Shown here: positions 1 through 8,644 of the stretch, piece by piece | Numbering within the stretch: the stretch's first letter is position 1 | How the letters are laid out: every line of letters begins with the position of its first letter | Assembly: GCF_000233715.2 (NCBI RefSeq) | Contig: NC_021184.1 | Span: 992,001-1,056,000 of the forward strand | Source: Desulfoscipio gibsoniae DSM 7213 | Lineage (GTDB): Bacteria > Bacillota > Desulfotomaculia > Desulfotomaculales > Desulfallaceae | Length of the DNA stretch: 64,000 nt | Direction: 5' to 3' | Position numbers and translations under genes: made by a program | The notes under the pieces: generated by a model | What the model saw: the letters and a program-made list of their open reading frames with translations, nothing else | Told to the model about the DNA's origin: nothing | The model's database searches: none

Positions 1-2134
1 CACGGGCGTTAACCGATGCTGCCACGTTATCCCCGCCGGTGTTGCCCAGCCTGATGGTGCGCAGAATCTCATCTATTATTTCCGCTTTAACGGAGCCGTC
101 CTCCGGGGGCGTGGGGCGCAGGTAATCCGCCAGGGTATTGCCCAGCAGTACGGGTTGGGGGGTGATCCAGATTTCTTCTTCCTCCGCGCCCAGGGCGGCC
201 AGACCCTGGTTGCTCACCCAGGCATCCAAAAGGCCGCTTTGCTGCAGGGCTGCTTCCAGGTTGGCTTTTTGCTCCTCGCTGACCTGTGCCTTAAACTCAC
301 AAACCGCATAGAGGGGCGCACCTCCGGCACCTTTACCGCGCAGGCGGCGGGACCGTTCCCGGGCCTCGGAGCGGGGCGGCTCCGGGTCTTTAAGGTTTTT
401 CCATTCCTGCCACTGGTTCTGCAGACGCTCGTACTCTGCCTGGTGCTGGTTTTTTTGCTGGGTGATTTGCACGATTTGCTCATGCAAATGCAGATGGCAG
501 CGGTTATAGGCTTCCAGCACGGGCTCTTTTACCGCCTCGTAGGAAGCGTCCGGGAACAAGGCCAGGCGGTGTAAAATTGTTTGCAGCTCTGTATCACTGA
601 GCTGCAGTTCCTGCAGTTCTTTGCGCCAGGCAAAGATTTGCTCCTGGTAAGATTTTTGTACCAGCTCAAAGTTTTCTTCTTCAAAGCGGTAGCTGTCCTC
701 GGCGGTATCCCGTCTCTGGCGGGCCTGGCCTACTTCCCTTTCCGCCAGGTCCCGGGCATACTTCTTTTGATCCACTTGTTTGGCCATCTCCAGGGCCTGA
801 CTGATACGCTTGTGCTGGGAATCCAAATCATTTAGCCAATTGGGCCACTGGCTAAAGTCCTCGGGTATGTCCCGGTCCCAATAGCGGTGGTAGACATCAT
901 GCCGGGCAAAATCACATTCCCGGGCTGCAGCTTCCAGTTCATCAAGGGCATCTTTTTGTAATGCTGCATATTCCAGCACATCGCCCGCATATCTTTCCCG
1001 GTCCCGCTCGTACTCATCCTGCTTGGCCCGCCAGTAATCCAGGCTTCTAGTTATCCGCGCAGCCTGCTGGTCGGTTCTTTCTTTTTCCTGGCGCAGCAGG
1101 TTAAGCTTATCCCGTATTTCCAGCGCTTCGGAGGCGGCCAGCACCTCATGGCGGGCTTTGGTTTCCAGCAGCTGCGCAGTATGTTCCTCCAGCTTTTGGT
1201 TGTGCTCCTGCAGTGCCTCTCTGATTTCCTGCAGCTTTTCATCCAGTTCCCGGACGGTGCTTTGCTGGTTGTCCCACTGCTTTTTAGCCTGCAGCAACTG
1301 GCTGGAACGGCTATAGAGCAGGTATTTGTTGTATCGGTTGTAGACTTGCCACAGCTTTTCCGCTTCTCTGCGGTGCAGGCAGACCTCTTCCAGGTGGTCG
1401 TTGATTTGATCCATATCCTCCAATACTTCCGATAGGGGGCGCAGCTCTTCATCCTGCAGCGGGGGCAGGGCATTGCTTAAAATCTCATAAATTGTGGTTG
1501 GTTTGAAATCCTTGGAAAGCTTGGGGCTACGGAGCTGCAGCAGCAAGTCCAGCAATTCCTGGAAGGAATGTAAATCGTTATAGCCAAAGAGCAGCTTATT
1601 GACCATTTCCATATATTTGCCCTGCTCGGTGACCACCTGCCCGCCCTCACCGATGATGTTTTCCAGCTGCGAGCGGGTGAGGGGTATTTTTTGTTCCTGC
1701 CCCTGGCTGTAGTCCTGGTTGTAAAGCAATATTTCCCGGCCAATGCGGCGGTTGTCCGTAATGGCAAAGCCCCAGAAGTTCACGGGTGCATTGCGGCGCG
1801 CCCGCAGTCCGATGCCAATGGTTAAATAGCGGTTCTGGGCCGGGTGAAAAAATTCCAGGTAAAGGTAACCGATGCGGTCATGAATGCCGCTGTTGGGCTC
1901 CAGCAGCAGGTAATAGTCGATTTTGCGGTCCCTGGAGCCAAAAGGGTCCAGGCGGGCGGGGCGTTTATTGCCGTCCAGCACCAGGGGCAAAAAGCTTTGC
2001 ATGGTTACCGACTTGCCCGAGCCGTTGGTCCCCCGCAGGATCAACCGACCGTCCCGTAGGTGATACTGCACCTCATCGGTGTAATACCAGAAATTAAAAA
2101 TACCGGCTAAATTCATTTGCCAGCGGTTACGCAT
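1..2134 (-). CDS. jetC: Wadjet JetC, SMC/MukB-like ATPase (5' part, runs off left edge)
   Basis: This is the N-terminal 711 codons of a large SbcC/MukB-like ATPase (TIGR02680 family), the DNA-translocating motor of Wadjet systems that cleave circular plasmids. The frame is open from the ATG at 2134 to the window edge. A Walker A motif GTNGSGKS lies at residues 35-42. After the head domain the protein is rich in Q, E, K, R and L, as expected of a long coiled coil. The start overlaps the jetB stop as TAATG, so the genes are translationally coupled. The C-terminal Walker B part and jetD should lie left of the window. The family call is firm from Walker A plus the two specific neighbours. Confidence 0.9.
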   Translation of the reverse strand, partial: MRNRWQMNLAGIFNFWYYTDEVQYHLRDGRLILRGTNGSGKSVTMQSFLPLVLDGNKRPARLDPFGSRDRKIDYYLLLEPNSGIHDRIGYLYLEFFHPAQNRYLTIGIGLRARRNAPVNFWGFAITDNRRIGREILLYNQDYSQGQEQKIPLTRSQLENIIGEGGQVVTEQGKYMEMVNKLLFGYNDLHSFQELLDLLLQLRSPKLSKDFKPTTIYEILSNALPPLQDEELRPLSEVLEDMDQINDHLEEVCLHRREAEKLWQVYNRYNKYLLYSRSSQLLQAKKQWDNQQSTVRELDEKLQEIREALQEHNQKLEEHTAQLLETKARHEVLAASEALEIRDKLNLLRQEKERTDQQAARITRSLDYWRAKQDEYERDRERYAGDVLEYAALQKDALDELEAAARECDFARHDVYHRYWDRDIPEDFSQWPNWLNDLDSQHKRISQALEMAKQVDQKKYARDLAEREVGQARQRRDTAEDSYRFEEENFELVQKSYQEQIFAWRKELQELQLSDTELQTILHRLALFPDASYEAVKEPVLEAYNRCHLHLHEQIVQITQQKNQHQAEYERLQNQWQEWKNLKDPEPPRSEARERSRRLRGKGAGGAPLYAVCEFKAQVSEEQKANLEAALQQSGLLDAWVSNQGLAALGAEEEEIWITPQPVLLGNTLADYLRPTPPEDGSVKAEIIDEILRTIRLGNTGGDNVAASVNAR

Positions 2135-3309
2135 TATTCTTCATCCTCATTATTAAGATAATGGCCGTTCCAGCGGCCCAGGGCCGGGTGCAACAGTATT
2201 ATTTGCTCGTTTACTGTGGCCAGCCCCCAGCCTGTTAAGTGCTCCAGTAATTCCCGGGCCAGCTCGTTGCTTTTGACCTGGCGCAGCTGCTGGCTCCACA
2301 AAGATTTATGCTTTTCCCGCAGGCCTAGCAAAATGACCTCCAGCTCAGCCAGGGTCAGTGGTACACACCCCTGCTCATCGGTATAAATGCTGGTGTCTTG
2401 TTTATGCAATAGGCGCCGGATTTCCCCCGCCAGCAGCAAAGCAATATCAGATATGTTTTTGGCGGTGGGAAAAAGCTCAGTTTCCGCCGAATGGTCCGGG
2501 TAAAAGAAGATTAGCCCTTCCCGGTAACGCTGGCCTTCCAGGCCGAAACGGGTGGCGAGGTGCTCTAAAATGGTGTGCCGTTGGGTGAGCACATAGTAGC
2601 GCTCGTCCTGGCTCCACTCCCAGTCGTGGACCACCGGCTCCTGCAGCAGCCGGCGGTAAACCCTGTGCCTGCGGCGGCGCAGCTGTCCTTCCTGGTTATC
2701 AGGGTAAGCCAGTTCACCTAGTGACTCCAAGGAATCATAAGTAGTCAAATCCCTGGGAAAGTGCCTTAACACGTAGCGGGAGAGCATGGAACATTCGTAA
2801 AGGACATTTCTATCGCTGCCCGTACGGGCCCATTCCATTTCATCCCCGTCCACCGCCACCAGCACTTTGAGTTCCCTCATTTGTTTAAGCGCCCGGTACA
2901 TGGATTGCCGGTGCTGGTATAGGGTAAAATCCAGGGACATCGAGCTGCCCGTAAGGTGATTTTTTATTTCTTCAATCATTTCGGTTAGTAAAAACTGATC
3001 TGTTTCGCTTTTACCTTCGAGAAACCATAGACAATATGTAAAAAGGGCATAATCCAGAGGCTCATTAAGTAACTCCAGGCCCATCCAATCGTGGGCCCGC
3101 CCCGGTATTTTTTCCAGCCGGGCTATTTGCCTGGTTAAGAGCAGGCTGAAACCGCAGTATTCCTGGAACCAGTCCTTTAATTCCTGGTAATAGCTCCGAA
3201 TATTCTGGTATAGCTCGGGATCATCGGCTTTACTTACCCAGGGTCGGTTTAACAGGCTGATAAAGCAGTTTACCTTGTCCACCTGGTTATTGCGGGCCGC
3301 ACGGGCCAT
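2134..3309 (-). CDS. jetB: Wadjet JetB, TIGR02678/DUF2398 family
   Basis: The 391-residue protein matches the TIGR02678/DUF2398 family as I recall it (N-terminal segment RPWVSKADDPELY, then ARLEKIPGRAHDW). In Wadjet complexes this subunit is the MukE-like KITE partner that sits on the kleisin JetA and the ATPase JetC. The ATG at 3309 has AGGAGG eight bases upstream. It is 82 bases downstream of jetA and overlaps jetC by one base, giving the standard order jetA-jetB-jetC. No catalytic motif is expected. I remember this DUF2397/DUF2398 arrangement as type II; the type number is less sure than the family. Confidence 0.85.
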   Translation of the reverse strand: MARAARNNQVDKVNCFISLLNRPWVSKADDPELYQNIRSYYQELKDWFQEYCGFSLLLTRQIARLEKIPGRAHDWMGLELLNEPLDYALFTYCLWFLEGKSETDQFLLTEMIEEIKNHLTGSSMSLDFTLYQHRQSMYRALKQMRELKVLVAVDGDEMEWARTGSDRNVLYECSMLSRYVLRHFPRDLTTYDSLESLGELAYPDNQEGQLRRRRHRVYRRLLQEPVVHDWEWSQDERYYVLTQRHTILEHLATRFGLEGQRYREGLIFFYPDHSAETELFPTAKNISDIALLLAGEIRRLLHKQDTSIYTDEQGCVPLTLAELEVILLGLREKHKSLWSQQLRQVKSNELARELLEHLTGWGLATVNEQIILLHPALGRWNGHYLNNEDEE

Positions 3310-3391
3310 GTGTGGGTCCTCCTTTTTCTACTACTGAGCAAGGGTGGCACGGGCTTGTTGTAAGCCGTTTTAAAGGTATACGCTGTTGCAG

Positions 3392-4879
3392 TTAGACTTT
3401 ACGCTTAAAAGTCAAAGTATAATCGGGCATGTCGAGTTCCCCGTCCTCACAGTGTAAAACAGTACGCCGCCCGTTTGCCGGAAGCGAGAGTTTAATTTCA
3501 ATACCTTCCGGGGTGCGCATGTGCCGGGATTTGTTTGCCAGACACATACCGATCCACTGCAGCAGCTGCTGTCTGGTCAAAGCCGGGATGGTATCTAATG
3601 CAGATATGGTCACAGCGCCCCGCTCGATAAATTTACCCAGCAAGGCGGCCTGCTGCCTCTGGTGGGCCAGGTACTCGGCTTTGGCTTTGTGCTGCCGGTG
3701 GCTTTGGTTTTGCACCGGCTCGGGGCCGGAGCTGCGCAATCTTTTTCTGCTGCGGGAGCGCAAAGAGCGAATATTGGGGCCGGACTGCCACATGGAAATA
3801 TCCGGCGACTCGGTGTCCTTTTCATCTTCCCCCTGAAAGTGGCGGCAGCGGTACAGTCCGAAGGCGTAGGCTGCCAGGCGGTGCGCTTCACTCGCGGTGG
3901 GCAGGGCATAAAACCACTGGCCCAGGTAATCCAGCTCCCGCCTGCGGCTGATGCCCCAGCGGCGTTTTTCTTGAATGCGCAGCGCGGAGCGCACAATGCG
4001 GGCAATGGTGTTCTTGGTGGTTTGCTCCAAATAATAAACATCGCTGTTTTCGCCGGCCTCCCCTAAAAACCAGCGCTTTAGGCTTTGCCAGCGGTCCTGC
4101 AGCTGCTGCAAAACTTCTTCCGGGGTCGGTGGCTCATCGAGCTGGGGCCGGGCCAGTATAGCACTTTGCACCTTTAATAAAAAATTTTGCTGAGCCTTTT
4201 GATCAAACTGGGGAAGAATCCCTTCGATGCGATAAGCATGGCGCTGCAGACCCTGGACAAAGCCCTGCAAGTAATCGGTAACCGAATTTTTGTAGGCCAA
4301 AAAAGCCTCCGTTTGCATTAACTCCTCGGTTTTGCTGCTTTGCAGGCTGGCGATATAGTCAGCGGCATTTTCGGTCAGTTTAACAAAGTTATCATAAACT
4401 TCATCCCAGAGGAGCAAAGCCTCAGCAGCAGGGGCATCCTGGGGAAGCTCGATTATTTTTTGTAAAGTTAAAGCAATATTTTCAAATAAAGACGGTTCCA
4501 GTGAGCCGCCGTAGCCGTGGATATTTTCCAGCCCCACCACCATGCGTTCTATCTCCACCGAGTAAGGGGTCATCATATAGCGAAACTTTTTGCGCAGATA
4601 TTCTTCAACAGTGGTGGAACGCCCGCCATCGTGCTGGGGGACAAGATTTCTCCATTCCACCAGCTGGTTTAAATCCTGCTGGCATTGTTCGATAGTATAG
4701 TTTGGCAGCAGCCCGTAAGCCATGACGCCCCTATATACTTCCTCGGGCCGCAGCCAGTATTGCAAACGCTGGTGATGCTCATAAAAGCAGCGCATTAGGC
4801 AGCGATAGCGGTCGACATTTTGGGCGTTCAAATAGTTTGTTTCGAGTATGGGCTTTAATAAACTGTCGTTCATGGCCAT
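3392..4879 (-). CDS. jetA: Wadjet JetA, TIGR02677/DUF2397 family
   Basis: The 495-residue protein matches the TIGR02677/DUF2397 family, the MukF-like kleisin of Wadjet. The N-terminal segment MRCFYEHHQRLQYWLRPEEV is typical. The middle is helical and the C-terminal third is basic. Two ATGs (4879 and 4873) follow a GAGG. The second has the better spacing, so residue 1 may really be residue 3. It is the first gene of the visible operon. A decayed copy of its 5' part lies at 10782-10880. Confidence 0.85.
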   Translation of the reverse strand: MAMNDSLLKPILETNYLNAQNVDRYRCLMRCFYEHHQRLQYWLRPEEVYRGVMAYGLLPNYTIEQCQQDLNQLVEWRNLVPQHDGGRSTTVEEYLRKKFRYMMTPYSVEIERMVVGLENIHGYGGSLEPSLFENIALTLQKIIELPQDAPAAEALLLWDEVYDNFVKLTENAADYIASLQSSKTEELMQTEAFLAYKNSVTDYLQGFVQGLQRHAYRIEGILPQFDQKAQQNFLLKVQSAILARPQLDEPPTPEEVLQQLQDRWQSLKRWFLGEAGENSDVYYLEQTTKNTIARIVRSALRIQEKRRWGISRRRELDYLGQWFYALPTASEAHRLAAYAFGLYRCRHFQGEDEKDTESPDISMWQSGPNIRSLRSRSRKRLRSSGPEPVQNQSHRQHKAKAEYLAHQRQQAALLGKFIERGAVTISALDTIPALTRQQLLQWIGMCLANKSRHMRTPEGIEIKLSLPANGRRTVLHCEDGELDMPDYTLTFKRKV

Positions 4880-5043
4880 TTAACCTCAAAAAATGCGTTT
4901 CATTTTTCATGTAAACTTCTATTTAAATGGACCAAAAACCTGCCGGGTATTTTTACTCAGTTCTAAAACATATATGGTCTGGTTTAAGAAAACAGCACAT
5001 AAAACCGGTCCGGTCTTCAAACCGGTGAAAATATCATAAAATT

Positions 5044-5070
5044 AAGAGCACTAAACTACTCAGTGCTCTT
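5044..5070 (-). terminator. Hairpin terminator below MNT copy 1
   Basis: A perfect 9-bp inverted repeat (AAGAGCACT / AGTGCTCTT) with a 9-base loop. On the minus strand it is followed by a short T-rich stretch, so it probably ends the transcript of the MNT locus at 5141-5674. It also separates that locus from the jet operon. Confidence 0.55.
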
Positions 5071-5087
5071 TCCGTCACAATCACTTA

Positions 5088-5144
5088 TCAATATCTTTTA
5101 ATAACTGCTTGCAGATAAGATAAAGACAATTCATCAATCTTCAT
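5088..5144 (-). pseudogene. HEPN (HepT-like) remnant, copy 1
   Basis: The first nine codons (MKIDELSLS) are the same as those of the HEPN gene at 10072. The sequence then diverges and stops after 18 codons. It overlaps the MNT stop in the same ATGA fashion as copy 2. The toxin half of this copy has therefore been deleted, leaving the MNT gene alone. Confidence 0.7.
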
Positions 5145-5674
5145 AGATCCATTCCCCCAAGGAAACCCATTTTACCCGTGTCCCACTCCCAGGTATTATT
5201 TGTTCGGCTTTTTCTAGCGCCTAATTTTTCCAACAGATTTGCCGCTGAATTAATTATACTGGCAATGATATTTTCCGGATCGTAAATTAAATAATGGTAT
5301 TCAACAAGATCAAAGTATATGGGGTGAACCTTTAGTGCTTCTTCCCGAGTCAAAATATAAGGGGAAAGCTCAATGAAAATATCCTCTTGTTCATATAGTG
5401 TCTGAGCTAATTTTTCATGTTTCATTTCTACGTTCTCGACAAAATCACCAAGTCGGCGACTAAAACCGGGGGCACTGGTGAGGATTATCAACAGGTCCAG
5501 GTCCGAGTTTTTACGGTTGTCCCCGCGGGCATAGGATCCGAAGACGGCGCAGCCCACAAGGGAATCGCCGTAATAATTGATCACTTCATTCAGAACAGCG
5601 ATAATATACTGCCTGTGCAAAGGTGAAAATACCCTCATTTTCGGTAATATTTTTTCCATCAAGGCAACCACCAC
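5141..5674 (-). CDS. MNT-type nucleotidyltransferase (MntA-like antitoxin), copy 1
   Basis: The 177-residue protein has the minimal nucleotidyltransferase motif GSYARGDNRKNSDLD, which fits GSx10DxD with the ARG element of MntA-type antitoxins. In MNT/HEPN systems this protein adenylylates and silences a HEPN RNase. Only about 14 residues differ from the copy at 10069-10602. The frame opens at GTG 5674; the ATG at 5659 behind GGTGG is an alternative start. The partner HEPN gene is reduced to an 18-codon stub, so this copy is an orphan that could still act on the HEPN protein made elsewhere. Confidence 0.8.
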   Translation of the reverse strand: MVVALMEKILPKMRVFSPLHRQYIIAVLNEVINYYGDSLVGCAVFGSYARGDNRKNSDLDLLIILTSAPGFSRRLGDFVENVEMKHEKLAQTLYEQEDIFIELSPYILTREEALKVHPIYFDLVEYHYLIYDPENIIASIINSAANLLEKLGARKSRTNNTWEWDTGKMGFLGGMDL

Positions 5675-5749
5675 TGAAAATATTTAATGTACTCATAATA
5701 ACATAGGCAATAATTGGATGCAAATTAATAGTATCCAGATTCCGTTAAG

Positions 5750-5956
5750 TTTCAGAAACCGGGTGTAGGACTTGGCAAACAAGTGATAGCCTTATTTTGG
5801 GAATGGCGCAAGCCAAACCCAAAACCTACCCGAGCATTAGCCTATCTGAAAAATAAATACGTGCGATTATTCTGGCTCAACCAGAGTATATCCATAGAAA
5901 TCTTCGGTCAAATAACCAAAGAGGATGCAATTAAAATTGCCGAAAACCTAAAATAA
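5750..5956 (+). pseudogene. DUF4367-like C-terminal fragment
   Basis: An open stretch without a start codon encodes a tail with motifs VRLFWLNQSISIEIFG and ITKEDAIKIAENLK. These resemble the C-terminal repeat of DUF4367 proteins, which are often anti-sigma or secreted. The upstream part is missing. The 47 kb anti-sigma protein at 46383-47258 ends in a related pattern (WEYNGVYYKLDDMGDGIPLD). Confidence 0.55.
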
Positions 5957-6002
5957 CTTTGATTAACCTTTGCGTATATGCTTAATCTGCATCAGCTTAT
6001 AT

Positions 6003-6445
6003 TCATATTAAATTTTGCAAGAATGTTCGGTAATAACATGTTGGGGGTAGGGTAGAGGTGGGCCTTTTCGGAGCTCTGAATCTGTGAATTGTGCCCGCCC
6101 CTTTGTACACTAAATTTTGTCCGTTATCCCGTATATTTTCATCATCAATCCCGGCGAAGGCCTCGTCCAGGGAAATAATGTTAGGCGCTTCGGGATAACA
6201 GTCATTGTAGTGCGAGGTGGCTGCGAATAAGGGTATATACATGGACAGCACTTTTACCGCTGCTTATGGTGTTAATGCGGCTGTCGGTTAACTCCCGGTG
6301 GGGCTATTCGCCCTTCTCCAAGTACAGGGTGAATCGGAACCACCACCGGTAATCCAGTAGCCTGTAAATCCACTGGCGCAGGGTGTCATGCTGGTTGACC
6401 TCTTGCTTGACCCAGTTGAAAAAAACCTGCGTCTGGTTCGCACCG
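6003..6445 (-). pseudogene. JetC C-terminal remnant of a second Wadjet locus
   Basis: Reading right to left, segments LLDYRWWFRFTLYLEKGE, RELTDSRINTISSGKSA, YIPLFAATSHYNDCYPEAP and IISLDEAFAGIDDENIRD follow the order of the C-terminal ABC head of TIGR02680/JetC, including the Walker B region SLDEAFAG. A stop after KGE and at least one frame change break it. The intact jetC in this window runs off the left edge, so the two cannot be compared directly. The remnant shows that a second jet operon, or a displaced end of one, existed here. Confidence 0.75.
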
Positions 6446-6484
6446 GCAGGGGATGCCTACACCCGTATTATTTTAGTTCGTTAA

Positions 6485-7129
6485 TATATTGCCCTGGCGA
6501 GGGACTGTCCCCGAGCACTCATAGATTCCAATACAGAAAAAAGCGGGAAGTTAAGCAGATACCTTGCCATTATCAAGGAAAATGCTGAAAAAGGCTCCGA
6601 GCTTGTGCGGCAAATGCAATACACCACCGAACTTGAAAGTTGCGGTACAAATATAAGCGTAGTACCCATCAATATTACCTCATTCATGGAACAAAAAGTA
6701 CGTAATTACGAGTTGTAAGTAAAGCAGAAAGAGATAGGGATTACAACCGAGATACAAGGTGCAAGCGATAGGTGCTGTCTATTAGATACTGAAAAACTGG
6801 GACGCATCCTCGACAATATCATGTCCAATAGCCTGCAGTATACACCGAAGGGTGGTAGGATAAATATATTTGTGAAGCTAGAACAAAACAGAGTTTTTTA
6901 TGAAGTCAGTGATACTGGGACTGGTTTCAGTAAAAAAGATAGAGACAAAATTTTTGAAAAGTTCTATAGAGGCGATGAGGCGAGAGGAAGCAAAGAAGGT
7001 CATTCCGGATTCGGACTTTATATCGCAAAGCAATTAGTTGAAAAGCACGGTGGTTCCATAAAAGTTTATAATGTTAAAGACGGAGGCGCATGTGTAGCTT
7101 TCGATCTCGAAGTGTTTAATAACAGGTAA
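6485..7129 (+). pseudogene. Sensor histidine kinase, C-terminal fragment with in-frame stop
   Basis: The end of a dimerisation helix (SGKLSRYLAIIKENAEKG) runs into a complete HATPase domain: N box ILDNIMSNSLQYTP, G1 box SDTGTGF, and GFGLYIAKQLVEKHGG. A TAA at 6716-6718 interrupts the frame about 35 codons before the N box. No sensor domain or phospho-accepting histidine is left. It is inserted between the two jetC tail repeats. Confidence 0.75.
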
Positions 7130-7351
7130 AGAACGTTCAGAAATTTATTGCCCACAGAGAAGTTTGATATCAGCTAAATGAACAGTGAAATACCTACGGA
7201 AATGTGCATTAAATACCGCAGAACAGGAAATGCAGTCATTCTCTCCACTGCGCTGTCAAGGCTAAATACCTTTTTAGACAGCGAATTGGAACAAATTTTA
7301 TGCTTTGATACTGCAATCGACGCGGAAAAGTTTTGCAACACAAAATTTTTT

Positions 7352-7500
7352 AAATTTTGCAAGAGTGTTCGGTAATAACGTGCTGGGGGGTAGGGTAGAG
7401 GTGGGCCTTTTCAAAGCTCTGAGTCCGTGAATTGTGCCCGATCCTTTGCACACTAAATTTTGTCCGTTATCCCGTATATTTTCATCATCAATCTCGGCAA
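7352..7500 (-). pseudogene. Second copy of the JetC tail fragment (direct repeat of 6010-6158)
   Basis: About 150 bp repeats the 6010-6158 segment in the same orientation with roughly 90 percent identity. It includes the codons for IDDENIRDNGQNLV. It keeps only the last part of the head domain and the sequence beyond it. The two copies flank the histidine kinase fragment. Confidence 0.7.
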
Positions 7501-7556
7501 AACAGTTAATGTCTTAATGAAAAAGGTAACCATAGTTGCCAATGATTCCGGTTTTA

Positions 7557-7793
7557 TTATTTCCCTTTGAAGAAATGGTACATTTCCTCTACTGAAGCAA
7601 ATTTCAATTCCTTTGTAGCAATCTTGTGTATCAGACCGCTTCCCACATTCCCCTTATGCTTTGCATGAATTATACAAGTACGCTTAATTCCGTCTGGTCC
7701 GATGCCTTTCCAAACAGCAGACTTGCCCTGCCTTTTCATTCCCAAGTTACGGCAAATTTGTTCAATATCATCCCAGGTAAACGTATACCCCAT
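7557..7793 (-). CDS. HicA-like small toxin candidate
   Basis: The 78-residue protein has the HicA-like layout: an N-terminal helix (WDDIEQICRNLGM), a beta hairpin, then IIHAKHKGNVGSGLIHKIATKEL, which resembles the end of HicA mRNA interferases. The usual catalytic His in a GSHxxY context is absent; GKSAVWKG stands in its place. It overlaps the upstream antitoxin-like gene by one base (TAATG), as expected of a toxin-antitoxin pair. It could instead be a HicA-fold protein of other function. Confidence 0.5.
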   Translation of the reverse strand: MGYTFTWDDIEQICRNLGMKRQGKSAVWKGIGPDGIKRTCIIHAKHKGNVGSGLIHKIATKELKFASVEEMYHFFKGK

Positions 7794-8248
7794 TAACCTT
7801 CCAGCACCTTATTTAAATCTAGCACCCGGTAAATTTGATCCCTGTCCCCTTTACAGCGAATGATGCGCCTTAAGTACCAATAATGTGCACGGCGATCACC
7901 TGACGGACTTAAATAAAACGGTAAGTCATTTAAATAAACCTCAGTGTAGTCAACAATATTGTCAATAAAGTCTTCGATAGCTTCTCTTTTAGTCGGGCCT
8001 ACACCGTAAACACCGGTTTCCTGATTATATAATGAATAATGCTCGGTTTCCTCCGTGGGTTCGTCTATCCATTCAAATGAAAAAGTCTTAGTTTCACATA
8101 ATTCGTCAAGTAGTACCGTTGATATTAAGGAAACAGGTTTGTCATCTTTTCTTTTGGTATCCGCTAATATAAATTCTTTTCCTATAATGGCTTCCCGCCT
8201 TAATGCAGACAATTTATTCTTTGCCTCGTGGATAGGTACACTAGGCAT
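7793..8248 (-). CDS. Antitoxin-like protein: Phd/YefM-type N terminus, HicB-like C terminus
   Basis: I chose the ATG at 8248 because AGGAG lies about nine bases upstream. The 151-residue product starts VPIHEAKNKLSALRREA, the helix pattern of Phd/YefM antitoxins. Its C-terminal half (ETGVYGVGPTKREAIEDFID) has the HicB-like fold pattern of a short beta strand followed by a helix that runs on into an acidic helix. It is first in a two-gene operon with the HicA-like gene. The promoter carries a long inverted repeat, consistent with autoregulation. Confidence 0.6.
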   Translation of the reverse strand: MPSVPIHEAKNKLSALRREAIIGKEFILADTKRKDDKPVSLISTVLLDELCETKTFSFEWIDEPTEETEHYSLYNQETGVYGVGPTKREAIEDFIDNIVDYTEVYLNDLPFYLSPSGDRRAHYWYLRRIIRCKGDRDQIYRVLDLNKVLEG

Positions 8249-8282
8249 AAGCTTATCACTCCTTCTCAAATACCTTACCCTC

Positions 8283-8318
8283 ATTATAATAGAATATGGC
8301 TATTATAGCCATATTCTA
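8283..8318 (-). promoter_or_regulatory. Operator and promoter of the HicA/Phd-like pair
   Basis: A perfect 13-bp inverted repeat (TAGAATATGGCTA / TAGCCATATTCTA) with a 3-base centre lies at 8290-8318. A TATAAT -10 box on the minus strand at 8283-8288 adjoins it, and a weak -35 falls inside the repeat. A bound antitoxin would therefore block the polymerase. Confidence 0.65.
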
Positions 8319-8378
8319 TTAAGGGAAAATATATAATCGATTTTATAAGAATTATGATTAGCCCATATTGTTGTATTG

Positions 8379-8573
8379 TGGTCGGATGACTGTGAGGACA
8401 AGATTAAAATGCTTAAATCACTCGGAGTCTAGGAGCTGAAAGCCTGGGAGTAGGCAAACACGAGGAAAGACTACTGGAGAATCTCTAATCCCTCCAAGAT
8501 TAAATTGTCAGGTGTCAACAGCATGTTCCCAGGCCATCTAGGCTTATATAGAGTAGGACCGACGAACATTTAA
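8379..8573 (+). pseudogene. Group II intron reverse transcriptase (LtrA-like) C-terminal remnant
   Basis: The open frame is broken by two TAG codons. It reads MLKSLGV, then ANTRKDYWRISNP, then FPGHLGLYRV. This matches the C-terminal tail of intron-encoded maturases (ANTRKGYWRI-type motif followed by GLxSL). Catalytic domains and the intron RNA are gone. Confidence 0.65.
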
Positions 8574-8644
8574 AATTGCAGAAAACCGATCAGAAAGGGT
8601 ATAATATAATTAAGAGAAAATTTTCCAGTAAAGAGGATATATCA

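Larger units (their letters stand above)
5084..5720. repeat. Long direct repeat, copy 1 (pairs with 10030-10660)
   Basis: About 0.63 kb, covering the MNT gene, the start of the HEPN gene and the promoter region, is repeated in the same orientation at 10030-10660. The two copies are about 90 percent identical by eye. The 4.3 kb between them holds the HicA/Phd-like pair, Fic and most of the gene scraps. Confidence 0.8.

Noticed and set aside
155-2097. Several 60-140 codon ORFs in other frames across jetC.
   Set aside because: They are shadows of the single uninterrupted jetC frame, which starts with Walker A and stays open to the window edge.
7178-7375. A 65-codon plus-strand ORF after the kinase fragment.
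   Set aside because: No ribosome site, no recognisable family, and its 3' end runs into the jetC tail repeat on the other strand.
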